From DATLLJ01 sp035537875 (GTDB lineage: Bacteria > Acidobacteriota > Vicinamibacteria > Vicinamibacterales > CAVVIG01): 64,000 bases of DNA. The stretch lies in contig DATLLJ010000055.1 in assembly GCA_035537875.1 (NCBI GenBank), positions 33,452-97,451 on the forward strand. The letters run 5' to 3'. A model generated the notes under the pieces. It was not told the DNA's origin and searched no databases. It saw only the letters and a program-made list of their open reading frames with translations. Below, piece by piece: positions 36,386-45,011 of this stretch (its first letter is position 1; every line of letters begins with the position of its first letter). The translations under genes were made by a program, and so were the position numbers.

Positions 36386-38614
36386 TCAGAAGTTGAAAAG
36401 GTTGGTGACCTTGACGATGAACGTGCGCCCCACCGTCTGTCCCCTGCCCGTGTCCTGCGCATGGTTGTACACGATGTAGATGTCGCTCAAGGGGTGATGG
36501 GTCCAGTTGAACCGGATATTGGAGCTCACCTGGCGTGTGTCGGTGTTGTACTGCAGGAACGAGTTGAAAATCGCGCGCGGGGTGAACGCGTAGAGAAAGC
36601 GGGCTCCGATCAGGTTGGTGGTGAAGTCGCCGTCGACGAGGCTCACGTCGTTCCGGGTGTAGTTGAGATCGAGGCTCCAGTGGTAATTCGGCCTCAGCCC
36701 CAGCGTGCCCGTGAACGACGTGCTCTCACCATCCCAGAATTCGCCCCAGGTGATGCTGCCGCTGCCGGTCGTCCGCCGGTTGCTGCCGGCATTGAAGTTC
36801 GCCGTGTAGTTCTGGTAGTCGTAGTCACCGACCGGGATCGTGACGTCCGAATGAATGTCGAAAGGCTCCACGAGCCGCTCGAAGGTTCGTGTCACGACGA
36901 AATTGGCCGATCCGTTGTTTCGAAGTCGAAGACCGGTCGTCGCTTCCTGAACGCGGGTTTCGATGTTGTCGGTGATTTCGCTCCGATAATAGTCCACAGT
37001 CGTCCCGAAGTTCAGGTTCTGGATCGTCGGGTGGTCGATTAGCGGCGCCCAGCCAAACTCACCGTTGTATTGAGACATCTCGCCGCGGCGCACGAACCCG
37101 ACCTCGGGATTGAAGTTCGGCTGCACCTCGTTGTACTCGACCGAGGCGGTCAGCTCATCATCCCTCCACCCGGTCTGAAAGCGGCGGGCCAGATTGTTCC
37201 CAGGGCGGGCCGGCGTATCGCTGCGCAGCAGATAGGAATCGAATTCCAGGCGATCCCAGAACTGAAAGTGCGCGTCGGCGCCGTAGACACGGTTGAAGTT
37301 CCCGTCCAGGGTCGAATCACGGCTGGTCCCCAGCGCGCCAACCCACGAGTTCCTCAGGAGGTTTCGCCGGACCCGTCCCACCACGTAGTTGTTGGAAGGC
37401 GTCGGGCCGGCGTCCTCGGTCTTCATCGCCAGGAACCCCACGTTGTATTCACGCAGCTGTCCCGACACGCGGCCGCCGCCGATGATTGGCACCACCGCAC
37501 CGGCCGGGCTCAATCCGATGCGCCGGCTGAAGAACGGGACCAGGTTGCCCCCCGGGCCGAAATTGAAGATACCGGAGTTTTCCAGAAAGAAATCGCGTTT
37601 TTCCGGGAAGAACACGTTGAAACGGGTCAGGTTCGTCTGCTGCTGATCGACTTCGACCTGGGCGAAGTCGGTCCGGTAGGTGGTGTCGAGCGTCAACGAT
37701 CGTGTCACGCTGTACTTGAGGTCGAATCCCCCGTTGTAATCCTTGAAGCGTGAGAGCGACCTCACGCTCTGGAGACTGCCTGCCACCAGCGTCTCGGTCG
37801 ATTGGCCGAGGACGTACGGCTTCACCTTCAAATTGCGCCCGGGGCTGACGTTCTCGAGCCCGCGAAGCGTGCCGGCGAACTGCGTTCGCAGGGAGGTGTA
37901 CCGGAAGGGCACCGGCGCCCATTCGCTTTCCTCGTTCCGACGCGGCACGCGACGGGCGATCTGCAAACCCCACTCCTGCACCGCCTCATTGCTGAAGCGC
38001 AGCGTCTTGAAGGGCACCGCATACTCGAGCGTCCAGCCCTCGGGCGTCCGCCCCGTCTTCACGTCCCACACGCCGTCCCAATCGTTGTTCGAAGCGCCCG
38101 TTTCCGACACCTGGGTATCGCGACGAGCCCCCGCGGCATTGACCGACAACGCAAACGCCGACCGTCGGTCGTGCAGGCTGTCGATGATGAGCTGCACCAT
38201 GTCGGTGCCGTTGATGTCGAAGTCTTCCTTCAGCTCCTTGATGACGATGCGCTCCGGCTCCGGATCGAAGCACATTATCCCGACATAGAGCGTGTCGTCG
38301 TCGTACAGGACGCGCACTTCGGTGCGGTCTGTCGCGGGCGCCCCCGTTCGAGGCAGCCGCTGGTAGAAATCGGAGCCGGGGACCGCTCGACTCCAGGCGG
38401 CCTCGTCGAACTGCCCGTCAAGGGTGATGCTCTCGTTCTCGGTCAGCCGAACCGCCGTGACGACTTTCTGGAGCCGCACCGCCTCGAACTCGCCCTCCTC
38501 CAGGGCCCGCGGCTCCGGCTCCCGAGCATCGTCGATGGGCGTTTGGGCGGATGCAGGCATCGCCGCCGTCACGACGCTCATGAAACCAATTGCGAGGGCC
38601 CGCCACGGGCTCAT
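36386..38614 (-). CDS. DUF5916 / CBM9-like outer-membrane protein, copy 2 (upstream of pair)
   Basis: 742 residues; signal peptide MSPWRALAIGFMSVVTAAMPASA. CBM9-like domain at about 60-240 (SITLDGQFDEAAWSRAVPGS, VRVLYDDDTLYVGIMCFDPE) followed by the DUF5916 region with FFPEKRDFFLENSGIFNFGP and NLVPFFSRRIGLSPAGAVVP, both shared almost word for word with copy 3. The C-terminal end VKVTNLFNF terminates in Phe, as expected of an outer-membrane barrel. First gene of the two-gene unit on the minus strand. Function unknown; glycan or lipid uptake is plausible. Confidence 0.85.
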   Translation of the reverse strand: MSPWRALAIGFMSVVTAAMPASAQTPIDDAREPEPRALEEGEFEAVRLQKVVTAVRLTENESITLDGQFDEAAWSRAVPGSDFYQRLPRTGAPATDRTEVRVLYDDDTLYVGIMCFDPEPERIVIKELKEDFDINGTDMVQLIIDSLHDRRSAFALSVNAAGARRDTQVSETGASNNDWDGVWDVKTGRTPEGWTLEYAVPFKTLRFSNEAVQEWGLQIARRVPRRNEESEWAPVPFRYTSLRTQFAGTLRGLENVSPGRNLKVKPYVLGQSTETLVAGSLQSVRSLSRFKDYNGGFDLKYSVTRSLTLDTTYRTDFAQVEVDQQQTNLTRFNVFFPEKRDFFLENSGIFNFGPGGNLVPFFSRRIGLSPAGAVVPIIGGGRVSGQLREYNVGFLAMKTEDAGPTPSNNYVVGRVRRNLLRNSWVGALGTSRDSTLDGNFNRVYGADAHFQFWDRLEFDSYLLRSDTPARPGNNLARRFQTGWRDDELTASVEYNEVQPNFNPEVGFVRRGEMSQYNGEFGWAPLIDHPTIQNLNFGTTVDYYRSEITDNIETRVQEATTGLRLRNNGSANFVVTRTFERLVEPFDIHSDVTIPVGDYDYQNYTANFNAGSNRRTTGSGSITWGEFWDGESTSFTGTLGLRPNYHWSLDLNYTRNDVSLVDGDFTTNLIGARFLYAFTPRAIFNSFLQYNTDTRQVSSNIRFNWTHHPLSDIYIVYNHAQDTGRGQTVGRTFIVKVTNLFNF

Positions 38615-38715
38615 CGGCCGATGCTATCAACCCCTTCCGTAAAGCGAAACGAAATTCGAGCCGGCACGGCTCTTGCCAAGATCCATGGCGCTCCCCAGCG
38701 GTTCAGGAGGTACCG

Positions 38716-38895
38716 ATGCGAAACGATTCTCGACCGATCGGCGAGGACTTCCGCGATATTGCCGAGCATCATCGCGATCGCGAGCGGCGGGACCGACTCG
38801 ACCCGAAAGGCCGCGATGACGCACGCCCTGCCGACGAACCGCTCAATCGCGAAACGCTCGAACAGCCGCCGCTCGCCGACCGATCAGACCGATGA
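38716..38895 (+). CDS. Small highly charged protein
   Basis: 59 residues, start at 38716 supported by a perfect AGGAGG (38705-38710) with spacing of five. Sequence is almost entirely charged (RNDSRPIGEDFRDIAEHHRD then RERRDRLDPKGRDD), with about 40% Arg/Asp/Glu and hardly any hydrophobic residues, so it is probably disordered. No known domain. Placed between DUF5916 and pirin genes, it could be a stress-type nucleic-acid- or membrane-binding peptide, but there is no evidence for any role. Confidence 0.6.
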   Translation: MRNDSRPIGEDFRDIAEHHRDRERRDRLDPKGRDDARPADEPLNRETLEQPPLADRSDR

Positions 38896-38944
38896 TCGAC
38901 GGGCGCCGGCTGTCTCCGGAAGCGCCAGCTCTGGACGGGCCAGC

Positions 38945-38971
38945 TATAGTTAAAAGATAAAGGAACTTTTA
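38945..38971 (+). promoter_or_regulatory. -10 box and ribosome-binding site in a small hairpin before the pirin gene
   Basis: TATAGT (38945-38950) is a -10 candidate. The leader is AT-rich in a GC-rich genome, and TAAAAG (38951-38956) can pair with CTTTTA (38966-38971), placing the AAAGGAA ribosome-binding site in the nine-base loop just before and into the ATG at 38971. Confidence 0.4.
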
Positions 38972-39873
38972 TGTCTATAAGGCCCGTCAGACAGCTGCTC
39001 CATACCAGACCGCACCTCGAGGGTGCCGGCGTCAAGCTTCAGCGTGCGTTCGGCTTTGGCAACACTTCGGAATTCGATCCGTTCCTGCTCTTCGACGATT
39101 TCCGCAACGAGAACCCCGACGATTACCGGGCGGGATTTCCGTGGCATCCTCACCGCGGGATCGAGACCATCACCTACGTCCTTGCGGGTCACGTCGAACA
39201 CGGGGATAGCCTCGGCAATCGAGGCAACCTGGGCGCGGGCGACGTGCAGTGGATGACGGCGGGCAGCGGCATCCTGCACCAGGAAATGCCCAAAGGCGAT
39301 CCCCACGGCCGGATGCACGGGTTCCAGCTGTGGGCCAACCTGCCCGCCTCGCTGAAGATGACCACGCCGCGCTACCAGGACGTCACCTCGAACGACATCC
39401 CCGAAGTGGTGGACGACGATGGGACGCGCGTGCGCGTGATCTGCGGCGAGTTCTGGGGGAAGAAGGGGCCGATCGACGGGGTCGCCGCCGACCCGCGCTA
39501 CCTTGACGTGATCGTGCCCCCGGGAACCCGCAAGCGCCTGCCCGTCGAAGCCTCGCGCAACGCATTTGCCTACGTATTTGGGGGCTCGGGGAGTTTCCGT
39601 GATGCCTCAATTCCTCGAGGCGTGCGCACCGACTACGTCGGCGACACCGATCAGGCGGTCGACAAGAACGAGACGGGCAACCGCTCCCTCGTGCTGTTCG
39701 ACAGCGGCGACGAAATCGTGGTCCAGGCGGGCGACGAAGGCATCCGTTTCCTGCTGGTGTCCGGGAAGCCACTCGAGGAGCCGGTCGCCTGGTGGGGTCC
39801 GATCGTGATGAATACCCAGTCGCAGCTGCAGCAGGCGATTACCGAGTTGCGCAACGGCACCTTCATCAAGTAA
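38971..39873 (+). CDS. Pirin-family protein
   Basis: 300 residues with the two-cupin pirin layout. Metal ligands are visible in the N-terminal cupin: FPWHPHRGIETITYVLAGHV (two His) and GSGILHQEMP (His and Glu). Typical length 280-300. Bacterial pirins include quercetin dioxygenases and regulators of pyruvate dehydrogenase or redox response; no evidence distinguishes these here. Preceded by a TATAGT box and AAAGGAA site. Confidence 0.9.
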   Translation: MSIRPVRQLLHTRPHLEGAGVKLQRAFGFGNTSEFDPFLLFDDFRNENPDDYRAGFPWHPHRGIETITYVLAGHVEHGDSLGNRGNLGAGDVQWMTAGSGILHQEMPKGDPHGRMHGFQLWANLPASLKMTTPRYQDVTSNDIPEVVDDDGTRVRVICGEFWGKKGPIDGVAADPRYLDVIVPPGTRKRLPVEASRNAFAYVFGGSGSFRDASIPRGVRTDYVGDTDQAVDKNETGNRSLVLFDSGDEIVVQAGDEGIRFLLVSGKPLEEPVAWWGPIVMNTQSQLQQAITELRNGTFIK

Positions 39874-39902
39874 CGAACGGTTTGGCGTCGGTCGAATTCT
39901 CG

Positions 39903-40112
39903 TCAGGCCGGGGCCACCGACGTGTGCTGGCAGTCGTCGCATCGCAGGTAGAGCACGGGAAAGCTCTCGGAACGCCCGATGATCCGCGCGGTCGCCCGAC
40001 CGCACCTCGGGCACATTTCCCGGTCCGAGCCTTTGGCCGCCAGAGCGCGGCGCGGCTGCTGGGGCGACGATCCGGAGCCTTTCTTGCCCTTACGCGCGGG
40101 CATCGGCATCAC
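39903..40112 (-). CDS. Small zinc-ribbon protein
   Basis: 69 residues. A basic, Ser/Gly-rich N-terminus (MPARKGKKGSGSSPQQPRRA) precedes a C4 zinc ribbon: CPRCGRATARIIGRSESFPV then LRCDDCQ, that is CxxC-x(n)-CxxC with about 20 residues between pairs. Short proteins with this fold bind nucleic acids or act as cofactors. The stop lies 29 bp from the convergent pirin end. The start could also be ATG 40109. No close function is assigned. Confidence 0.6.
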   Translation of the reverse strand: MMPMPARKGKKGSGSSPQQPRRALAAKGSDREMCPRCGRATARIIGRSESFPVLYLRCDDCQHTSVAPA

Positions 40113-40225
40113 TGAGATTGCGCACGCTGGTGAGGAAGGTCTGAGGAAGCGGCAGCAGTTTGAGGTTCCGAAAGGATGCGCAAGTATACACTTTTTCGAT
40201 GGGAAGGTCGTAAACTCGAAAGCAG

Positions 40226-41053
40226 GTGCTCCGAGTGATCCGCGCCTGCCGGCTCAGCCCGTTGGTGGTCGCCGCCGCCGCCCTGGCGATTGAGCTGCGG
40301 CCGACGGCCGCCTCCGCTCAGCCTTCGCCAGACGCTCAGACAGCCTTCTACACCGCGCGCTACGAGGACGCGGCCGCGCTGACGCTGAAAGCGTGCGCGG
40401 CCGGGGATCTCGAGTCGTGCGAGCTCCGCAGCTCCGCGCTCCTCTTCGAGCTCAAGCGGGTCATCGAACCCGCGAAGAACAGGGACCAGGCCTTCAAGGG
40501 GTGCGGAAAGTGCCCGGCCCTGCTCGAAGCATTTCTGGCTGACACGGCGAAAGGGCAGATGCTGGCCCGCGAGATCCTGAACGAAAGCGCGATGGACGCG
40601 ACCGCGCTGTTCTTCCTCGGCAAGCTCGATCTGAATTACGTCTGGCTGCAGGCGGGCACGCTGGGCCGCAAGACGGGCTGGGATCAGTACTGGGAAGCGC
40701 GACGGGCGCTCGACGCGGTCCTCAAGATCAATCCCCATCATGTGCGCGCCAGGGTCGCGCGCGCCTGGATGGACTACATCGTGGACACACGCATCCCCTG
40801 GGCCGTGCGCTGGGCGTTTGGCGGCGGCAGCCGGAAGAAGGCGCTCGCGACGCTTCGCGAGGCCGCGATGGCCGACGCCGAGACGTTCGCTCGCGCCGAA
40901 GCCCGTTTCGGGCTCTGGGACATGCTCGCGCGCGAGAAGAACTACTCCGAGGCGGTCGTCGTCGCACGCGAGCTGGCGAAGGACTTCCCCTCCAACACGG
41001 ATCTCCCCAGATTCCTGTCAACCCACGATCCCCACTTCAAAGCGAGCGAGTGA
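40226..41053 (+). CDS. Exported helical-repeat (TPR-like) protein
   Basis: 275 residues starting at GTG 40226 (AAAGCAGG upstream is only a weak ribosome-binding site). Signal peptide VVAAAALAIELRPTAASAQ. The mature part is helical with TPR/SEL1-like spacing (FYTARYEDAAALTLKACAAG, ATALFFLGKLDLNYVWLQAG, YWEARRALDAVLKINPHHVR, AEARFGLWDMLAREKNYSEA). CxxC-type cysteines (CGKCPAL) stand out. Eight bases after its stop starts the FadJ gene, so both may share a transcript. Exact role unknown. Confidence 0.7.
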   Translation: MLRVIRACRLSPLVVAAAALAIELRPTAASAQPSPDAQTAFYTARYEDAAALTLKACAAGDLESCELRSSALLFELKRVIEPAKNRDQAFKGCGKCPALLEAFLADTAKGQMLAREILNESAMDATALFFLGKLDLNYVWLQAGTLGRKTGWDQYWEARRALDAVLKINPHHVRARVARAWMDYIVDTRIPWAVRWAFGGGSRKKALATLREAAMADAETFARAEARFGLWDMLAREKNYSEAVVVARELAKDFPSNTDLPRFLSTHDPHFKASE

Positions 41054-41060
41054 CCCGACC

Positions 41061-43199
41061 TTGACGGGATCGGTCCACTACGAAACACGCGACGGCGTCG
41101 CCGTCGTCACCATCGACAACCCACCAGTCAACGCGCTCGGCGCTGGCGTGCTGGAAGCAATCGAAGAGGCCGTGGCCCGCTCAGTCGGCGAGGCTTCTGT
41201 CGAGGCAGTCGTGCTCGTCGGCGCACGCGACACGTTCGTGGCCGGGGCGGACATCAACCTGTTCCGGGCGATTCGAACCGAGGCCGAGGCGCTGGCGCGG
41301 TCGGAATACTTCCACCGCAGCCTGCGTCAGATCGAAAGCGCCACGAAGCCGGTCGTGGCGGCCATCCACGGGAATGCCCTCGGCGGCGGCCTCGAGCTCG
41401 CGATGGCGTGTCATTACCGCCTCGCGGCCGCGAGCGCGAGGGTCGGACAGCCGGAGGTCCTGCTCGGGCTGATTCCGGGCGCGGGCGGAACCCAACGGCT
41501 CCCGCGACTCGTCGGTGCCGCACTCGCGCTCGACATGTGCGTCGGGGGGACGCCGATCGCAGCGGCTGACGCGCACGCCGCCGGCCTCGTCGACGAGCTG
41601 GTCCAACCCACCGAGGGCGTCCCGGTCCGCGAGAGCCTGATCGCCGCCGCTGTGGCCCTCGCCCGCGCGCGCGCGAATGCCGGCGAACTCCGGCGCACAC
41701 GCGACCTCGACGTCGCCAGCCCGAATACCGCTGCAGCCGTCGCGCTCTGTCGCGAGCGCCGCGACCGGCTCACGCAGTCAAAGACGCCCGTTCGCGCACC
41801 GTACGCCGCGGTGGACGCGATCGAAGCGGCCTGCACCGGTTCGTTCGACGCCGGCTCGGCCGTCGAGCGCCAGAAGTTTGCCGAGTGTCTCGTCTCCAGC
41901 GAGTCGCGCGCGCTCGTCCATCTTTTTTTCGCCGAGCGCGAAGTTTCCCGGGTCCCCGGCGTACCGAAAAGCACCCTCGCGAAAGAGGTGCAACGTGCCG
42001 CCATCGTGGGCGCTGGCACGATGGGGGTCGGCATCGCGATGGCCTACGCCAACGCCGGGGTGCCGGTGCTGATCAAAGACCTCGACGAGCGCACACTCGA
42101 GCGCGGCATGGCAACCATCCGCAGCCAGTACGAATCGTCGGTGTCCAGGGGCCGGCTGTCGCCCGCAGCGCTCGAACGAGCGATGGCGCTCATCACGCCG
42201 ACGCTCACCTACGATCGATTCGACCGGGTCGACGTCGTCGTCGAAGCCGTGTTCGAGGACCTGTCCCTCAAGCTGGCGATCTTCGCGGAGCTTGGCCGGG
42301 TGACCCGATCGGATTGCGTGCTGGCCTCGAACAGCTCGACGCTCGACATCGACGCGCTCGGAGGCGCGAGCGGCCGCGCCACGCAGGTCGTCGGCCACCA
42401 TTTCTTCAGCCCCGCGAACGTCATGAAGCTCGTCGAGATCGTCCGCGGCCGGGAGACGACCCCCGAAACGATCGCCACGTCGCAGAAGCTCGTCAAGCGG
42501 CTCGGCAAAGTGGGCGTCGTCGTCGGCAACTGCTTCGGGTTCGTGGCCAATCGGATGCTCATCCGGTACCTCGGCGAGGCGTACGCGATGCTCCAAGAAG
42601 GCGCGACCGTTCCGCGCATCGATCGCGTCATGATCGAGTTCGGCATGCCCGTCGGCCCATTCGGAATGGAGGACATCGCCGGCCTGGACGTAGGCGCCCG
42701 CATCCGCCAGCATCTGCACTCCAGTTCCGCGCAGCCCTTCTGGCCGCACGCAGAAGTCGCGGACCGGCTCGTGGCCATGGGCCGCTATGGCCAGAAGTCC
42801 GGCGCCGGTTGGTACCGGTACGAGGCCGGCAGCCGCCACCCGATGGTCGATCCACTGGTGGACTTGCTTGCCGAGGAAGCGGCGGCACGCGACGGGCTGC
42901 AAAGACAGGCGATGAGTGACGAGGAGATTCTTGATCGCCTCACGACAGCGCTCGTGAACGAGGGCGCGCATGTACTGGGCGAAGGATTTGCCACTCGCGC
43001 CAGTGATATCGACGTCATTTATTGTTACGGCTTCGGCTTCCCGCGGTATCGAGGCGGTCCGATGTTCTACGCGTCGGTCGTCGGCCTTCCCCACATGCTC
43101 GAGCAGGTCCGGAAGTACTGGGGCGAGCGTTGGACTCCGGCGCCACTGCTCGAGAGGCTGGTCGCCCAGCACCTCGGCTTCGACGATTCGGCGGCCTAG
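41061..43199 (+). CDS. fadJ: FadJ-type enoyl-CoA hydratase / 3-hydroxyacyl-CoA dehydrogenase fusion
   Basis: 712 residues with a TTG start at 41061, seven bases after the upstream stop. Hydratase domain 1-190: FVAGADINLF, HGNALGGGLELAMACHYRLA and PEVLLGLIPGAGGTQRLPRL (Glu residues of the crotonase site). NAD-binding domain from about 313: AAIVGAGTMGVGIAMAYANA, then NSSTLDIDAL and GHHFFSPANVMKLVEIVRG. The C-terminal dehydrogenase repeat has GPFGMEDIAGLDVG and YGFGFPRYRGGPMFYA. Catalyses the second and third steps of fatty acid beta-oxidation. The thiolase partner is not in this window. Confidence 0.92.
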   Translation: MTGSVHYETRDGVAVVTIDNPPVNALGAGVLEAIEEAVARSVGEASVEAVVLVGARDTFVAGADINLFRAIRTEAEALARSEYFHRSLRQIESATKPVVAAIHGNALGGGLELAMACHYRLAAASARVGQPEVLLGLIPGAGGTQRLPRLVGAALALDMCVGGTPIAAADAHAAGLVDELVQPTEGVPVRESLIAAAVALARARANAGELRRTRDLDVASPNTAAAVALCRERRDRLTQSKTPVRAPYAAVDAIEAACTGSFDAGSAVERQKFAECLVSSESRALVHLFFAEREVSRVPGVPKSTLAKEVQRAAIVGAGTMGVGIAMAYANAGVPVLIKDLDERTLERGMATIRSQYESSVSRGRLSPAALERAMALITPTLTYDRFDRVDVVVEAVFEDLSLKLAIFAELGRVTRSDCVLASNSSTLDIDALGGASGRATQVVGHHFFSPANVMKLVEIVRGRETTPETIATSQKLVKRLGKVGVVVGNCFGFVANRMLIRYLGEAYAMLQEGATVPRIDRVMIEFGMPVGPFGMEDIAGLDVGARIRQHLHSSSAQPFWPHAEVADRLVAMGRYGQKSGAGWYRYEAGSRHPMVDPLVDLLAEEAAARDGLQRQAMSDEEILDRLTTALVNEGAHVLGEGFATRASDIDVIYCYGFGFPRYRGGPMFYASVVGLPHMLEQVRKYWGERWTPAPLLERLVAQHLGFDDSAA

Positions 43200-43262
43200 G
43201 CGAGCCTCGGCTGTATCCTCCGGCACGCCTTTCGCACTCGAAACGCGAGGAGGTGTGACGCG

Positions 43263-43439
43263 ATGTTGCAAATGGCCCTGGTGTTCCTCGTCATCGGCAT
43301 CCTGTCGGCGCTGCTCGGCTTCACCACCATCGCTGGTGCGTCGTTTGCGATTGCCAAGGTCCTGGCAGGGTTGTTCCTGGTGCTGTTCCTCGTGTTTCTC
43401 ATCCTGGCCATGGCGGCGACGCGCAAGATCCTCGATTGA
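43263..43439 (+). CDS. DUF1328/YtjA-family small membrane protein
   Basis: 58 residues, start at 43263 after a strong AGGAGG (43247-43252). Sequence MLQMALVFLVIGILSALLGF then TTIAGASFAIAKVLAGLFLV gives two hydrophobic helices with the IAGAS-type hinge between them, matching the DUF1328 family (Escherichia coli YtjA is a member). Function is unknown; these proteins are often stress-induced and very widespread. Confidence 0.85.
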   Translation: MLQMALVFLVIGILSALLGFTTIAGASFAIAKVLAGLFLVLFLVFLILAMAATRKILD

Positions 43440-43451
43440 CGTTTAGATAGA

Positions 43452-45011
43452 ATGGGAGGACCCTCGGAAACGGGGGATCCTCCATTGAACGCGAGATTCC
43501 ATCGCAGGCTCCTTGCCATCTTCGCGATCGCCGTGCTGGCGGGTCCGCTGAATATCGTCCTCACTCCACAGACTCCCGCGCCCATTCCTCTCACCATGCT
43601 GTCGCGGGAGGGACGCCGCACCATCCCGCTCGTGCTCGTCAACAAGCAGGAGTTCGTGGCCATCGACGATCTTGCGGGCCCTTTTCAGCTCAGCGTCCGG
43701 GAAGACGCGCTCGGCGCGCTCACGGTCACATACAAAGACAAGACGATCGTGCTCACCAATCAGGCCCTGGCCTCGGTAGCCGGCCGGTTGGTGTCGCTGC
43801 CGTCACCGGCGTCTCGCGCGGGGGCGCGATGGCTCGTTCCGGTTGAGTTCATCAACCGCGCCCTGGGGCTCGTCTACGAGAGTCGCCTGGAGCTGCGGAA
43901 ACCTGCTCACCTGCTGCTCGTTGGCGACGTGCGGGTCCCGCGGGTGACGGTCCGCTACGATCTGCTGGCCACGGGCGGACGGCTGACGATCGATGCGACG
44001 CCGCGCGCCGAGAGCACCGTCACGCAGGACAACGATCTGCTCTCGATCAAGTTCGACGCCGACGCGCTCGACGTCGATACGCCTCCGCTGCCGCCGCCGG
44101 CGCCTCAAGGTCTGGTCCAGGCGGTGCGCATTCTCGACGCGACGACGCTCGGCGTGGACCTCGGGCCGCGCGTTGCGGGGATTCGCTCGACCACGCTGCC
44201 CGCGGACACCACTCTGCGAGTGATGATCGATATCCTGGCCGCCGGCACCGAAGCCGCGCCTTCGGCCCCGGCTGTCGCCGGCGATCCGCCAGGCGAGGTA
44301 GCGGGCGTGCGGTTGCCGCTCGGTCCGCCTGCGTCGCCCATTCAGACCATCACGATCGATCCCGGGCACGGCGGCGACGACATCGGGACGCAGGGGATGG
44401 CGGGCGTGAAAGAAAAGGACCTGACGCTGGCGGTCGCGCGCCTCGCGAAAGCTGCCATCGAGGCGCGTTTAGGCATTCGCGTGCTGCTGACTCGGGACGG
44501 AGATCGCGATGTCCCGCTCGAGGACCGCACGGCCGTCGCGAACAACAACAAGGCGGATCTGTTCATCAGCCTCCACGCCAACTCGTCGTTCCGGCCGGAG
44601 ACAGCCGGCGCGTCGATCTACTACGCTGCGTTCGACAACAGCATCGCGTCGGCCGGGCCCGGCGGCGTCGATCGGGTGCCCACCTTCAGCGGAGCGATGC
44701 GGGATCTCGAGCTCGTCGCCTGGGATCTGGCCCAGACGCACCACGTCGATCAGTCCAGAATGTTCGCGACCATCCTGGAGGAACGCTTGCGCGACCGCGT
44801 GCCGCTGGCGCTGCAGCCGGTCGAGAGTGCGCCGCTCGCCGTCATCGAGTCAGCCAACATGCCGGCCGTGCTCGTCGACATCGGATTCCTCACCAATCCT
44901 GCCCAGGAGAAGCTGCTCGCGGGCAACGAATTCCAGAACGATCTAGCGCAGGCGATGACCGACGCCGTCGTCAGGTTTCGGGACGCGCTGGCCGCTCGGA
45001 CGGCGCAGTGA
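43452..45011 (+). CDS. N-acetylmuramoyl-L-alanine amidase (Amidase_3) with AMIN-like domain
   Basis: About 508-519 residues. The TTG at 43485 is likely the true start because it opens the signal peptide (NARFHRRLLAIFAIAVLAG), whereas the ATG at 43452 overlaps a TAGAAT -10 box (43448-43453). Region about 60-260 is beta-rich and AMIN-like (RYDLLATGGRLTIDATPRA; LSIKFDADALDVDTPPLPPP). The zinc amidase domain is C-terminal: ITIDPGHGGDDIGTQG (His), VKEKDLTLAVARLAK (Glu), DLFISLHANSSFRPETAGAS (His). It trims peptide stems from peptidoglycan during cell division. The GerMN gene overlaps its stop. Confidence 0.88.
   Translation: MGGPSETGDPPLNARFHRRLLAIFAIAVLAGPLNIVLTPQTPAPIPLTMLSREGRRTIPLVLVNKQEFVAIDDLAGPFQLSVREDALGALTVTYKDKTIVLTNQALASVAGRLVSLPSPASRAGARWLVPVEFINRALGLVYESRLELRKPAHLLLVGDVRVPRVTVRYDLLATGGRLTIDATPRAESTVTQDNDLLSIKFDADALDVDTPPLPPPAPQGLVQAVRILDATTLGVDLGPRVAGIRSTTLPADTTLRVMIDILAAGTEAAPSAPAVAGDPPGEVAGVRLPLGPPASPIQTITIDPGHGGDDIGTQGMAGVKEKDLTLAVARLAKAAIEARLGIRVLLTRDGDRDVPLEDRTAVANNNKADLFISLHANSSFRPETAGASIYYAAFDNSIASAGPGGVDRVPTFSGAMRDLELVAWDLAQTHHVDQSRMFATILEERLRDRVPLALQPVESAPLAVIESANMPAVLVDIGFLTNPAQEKLLAGNEFQNDLAQAMTDAVVRFRDALAARTAQ

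Noticed and set aside
40740..41060. Open frame upstream of fadJ
   Set aside because: Overlaps the TPR-like gene out of frame; hydratase homology begins after 41061.
43452..43484. ATG start for the amidase gene
   Set aside because: It overlaps a TAGAAT box and places 11 non-signal residues before the signal peptide; TTG 43485 is more likely, although the entry keeps the longer span.
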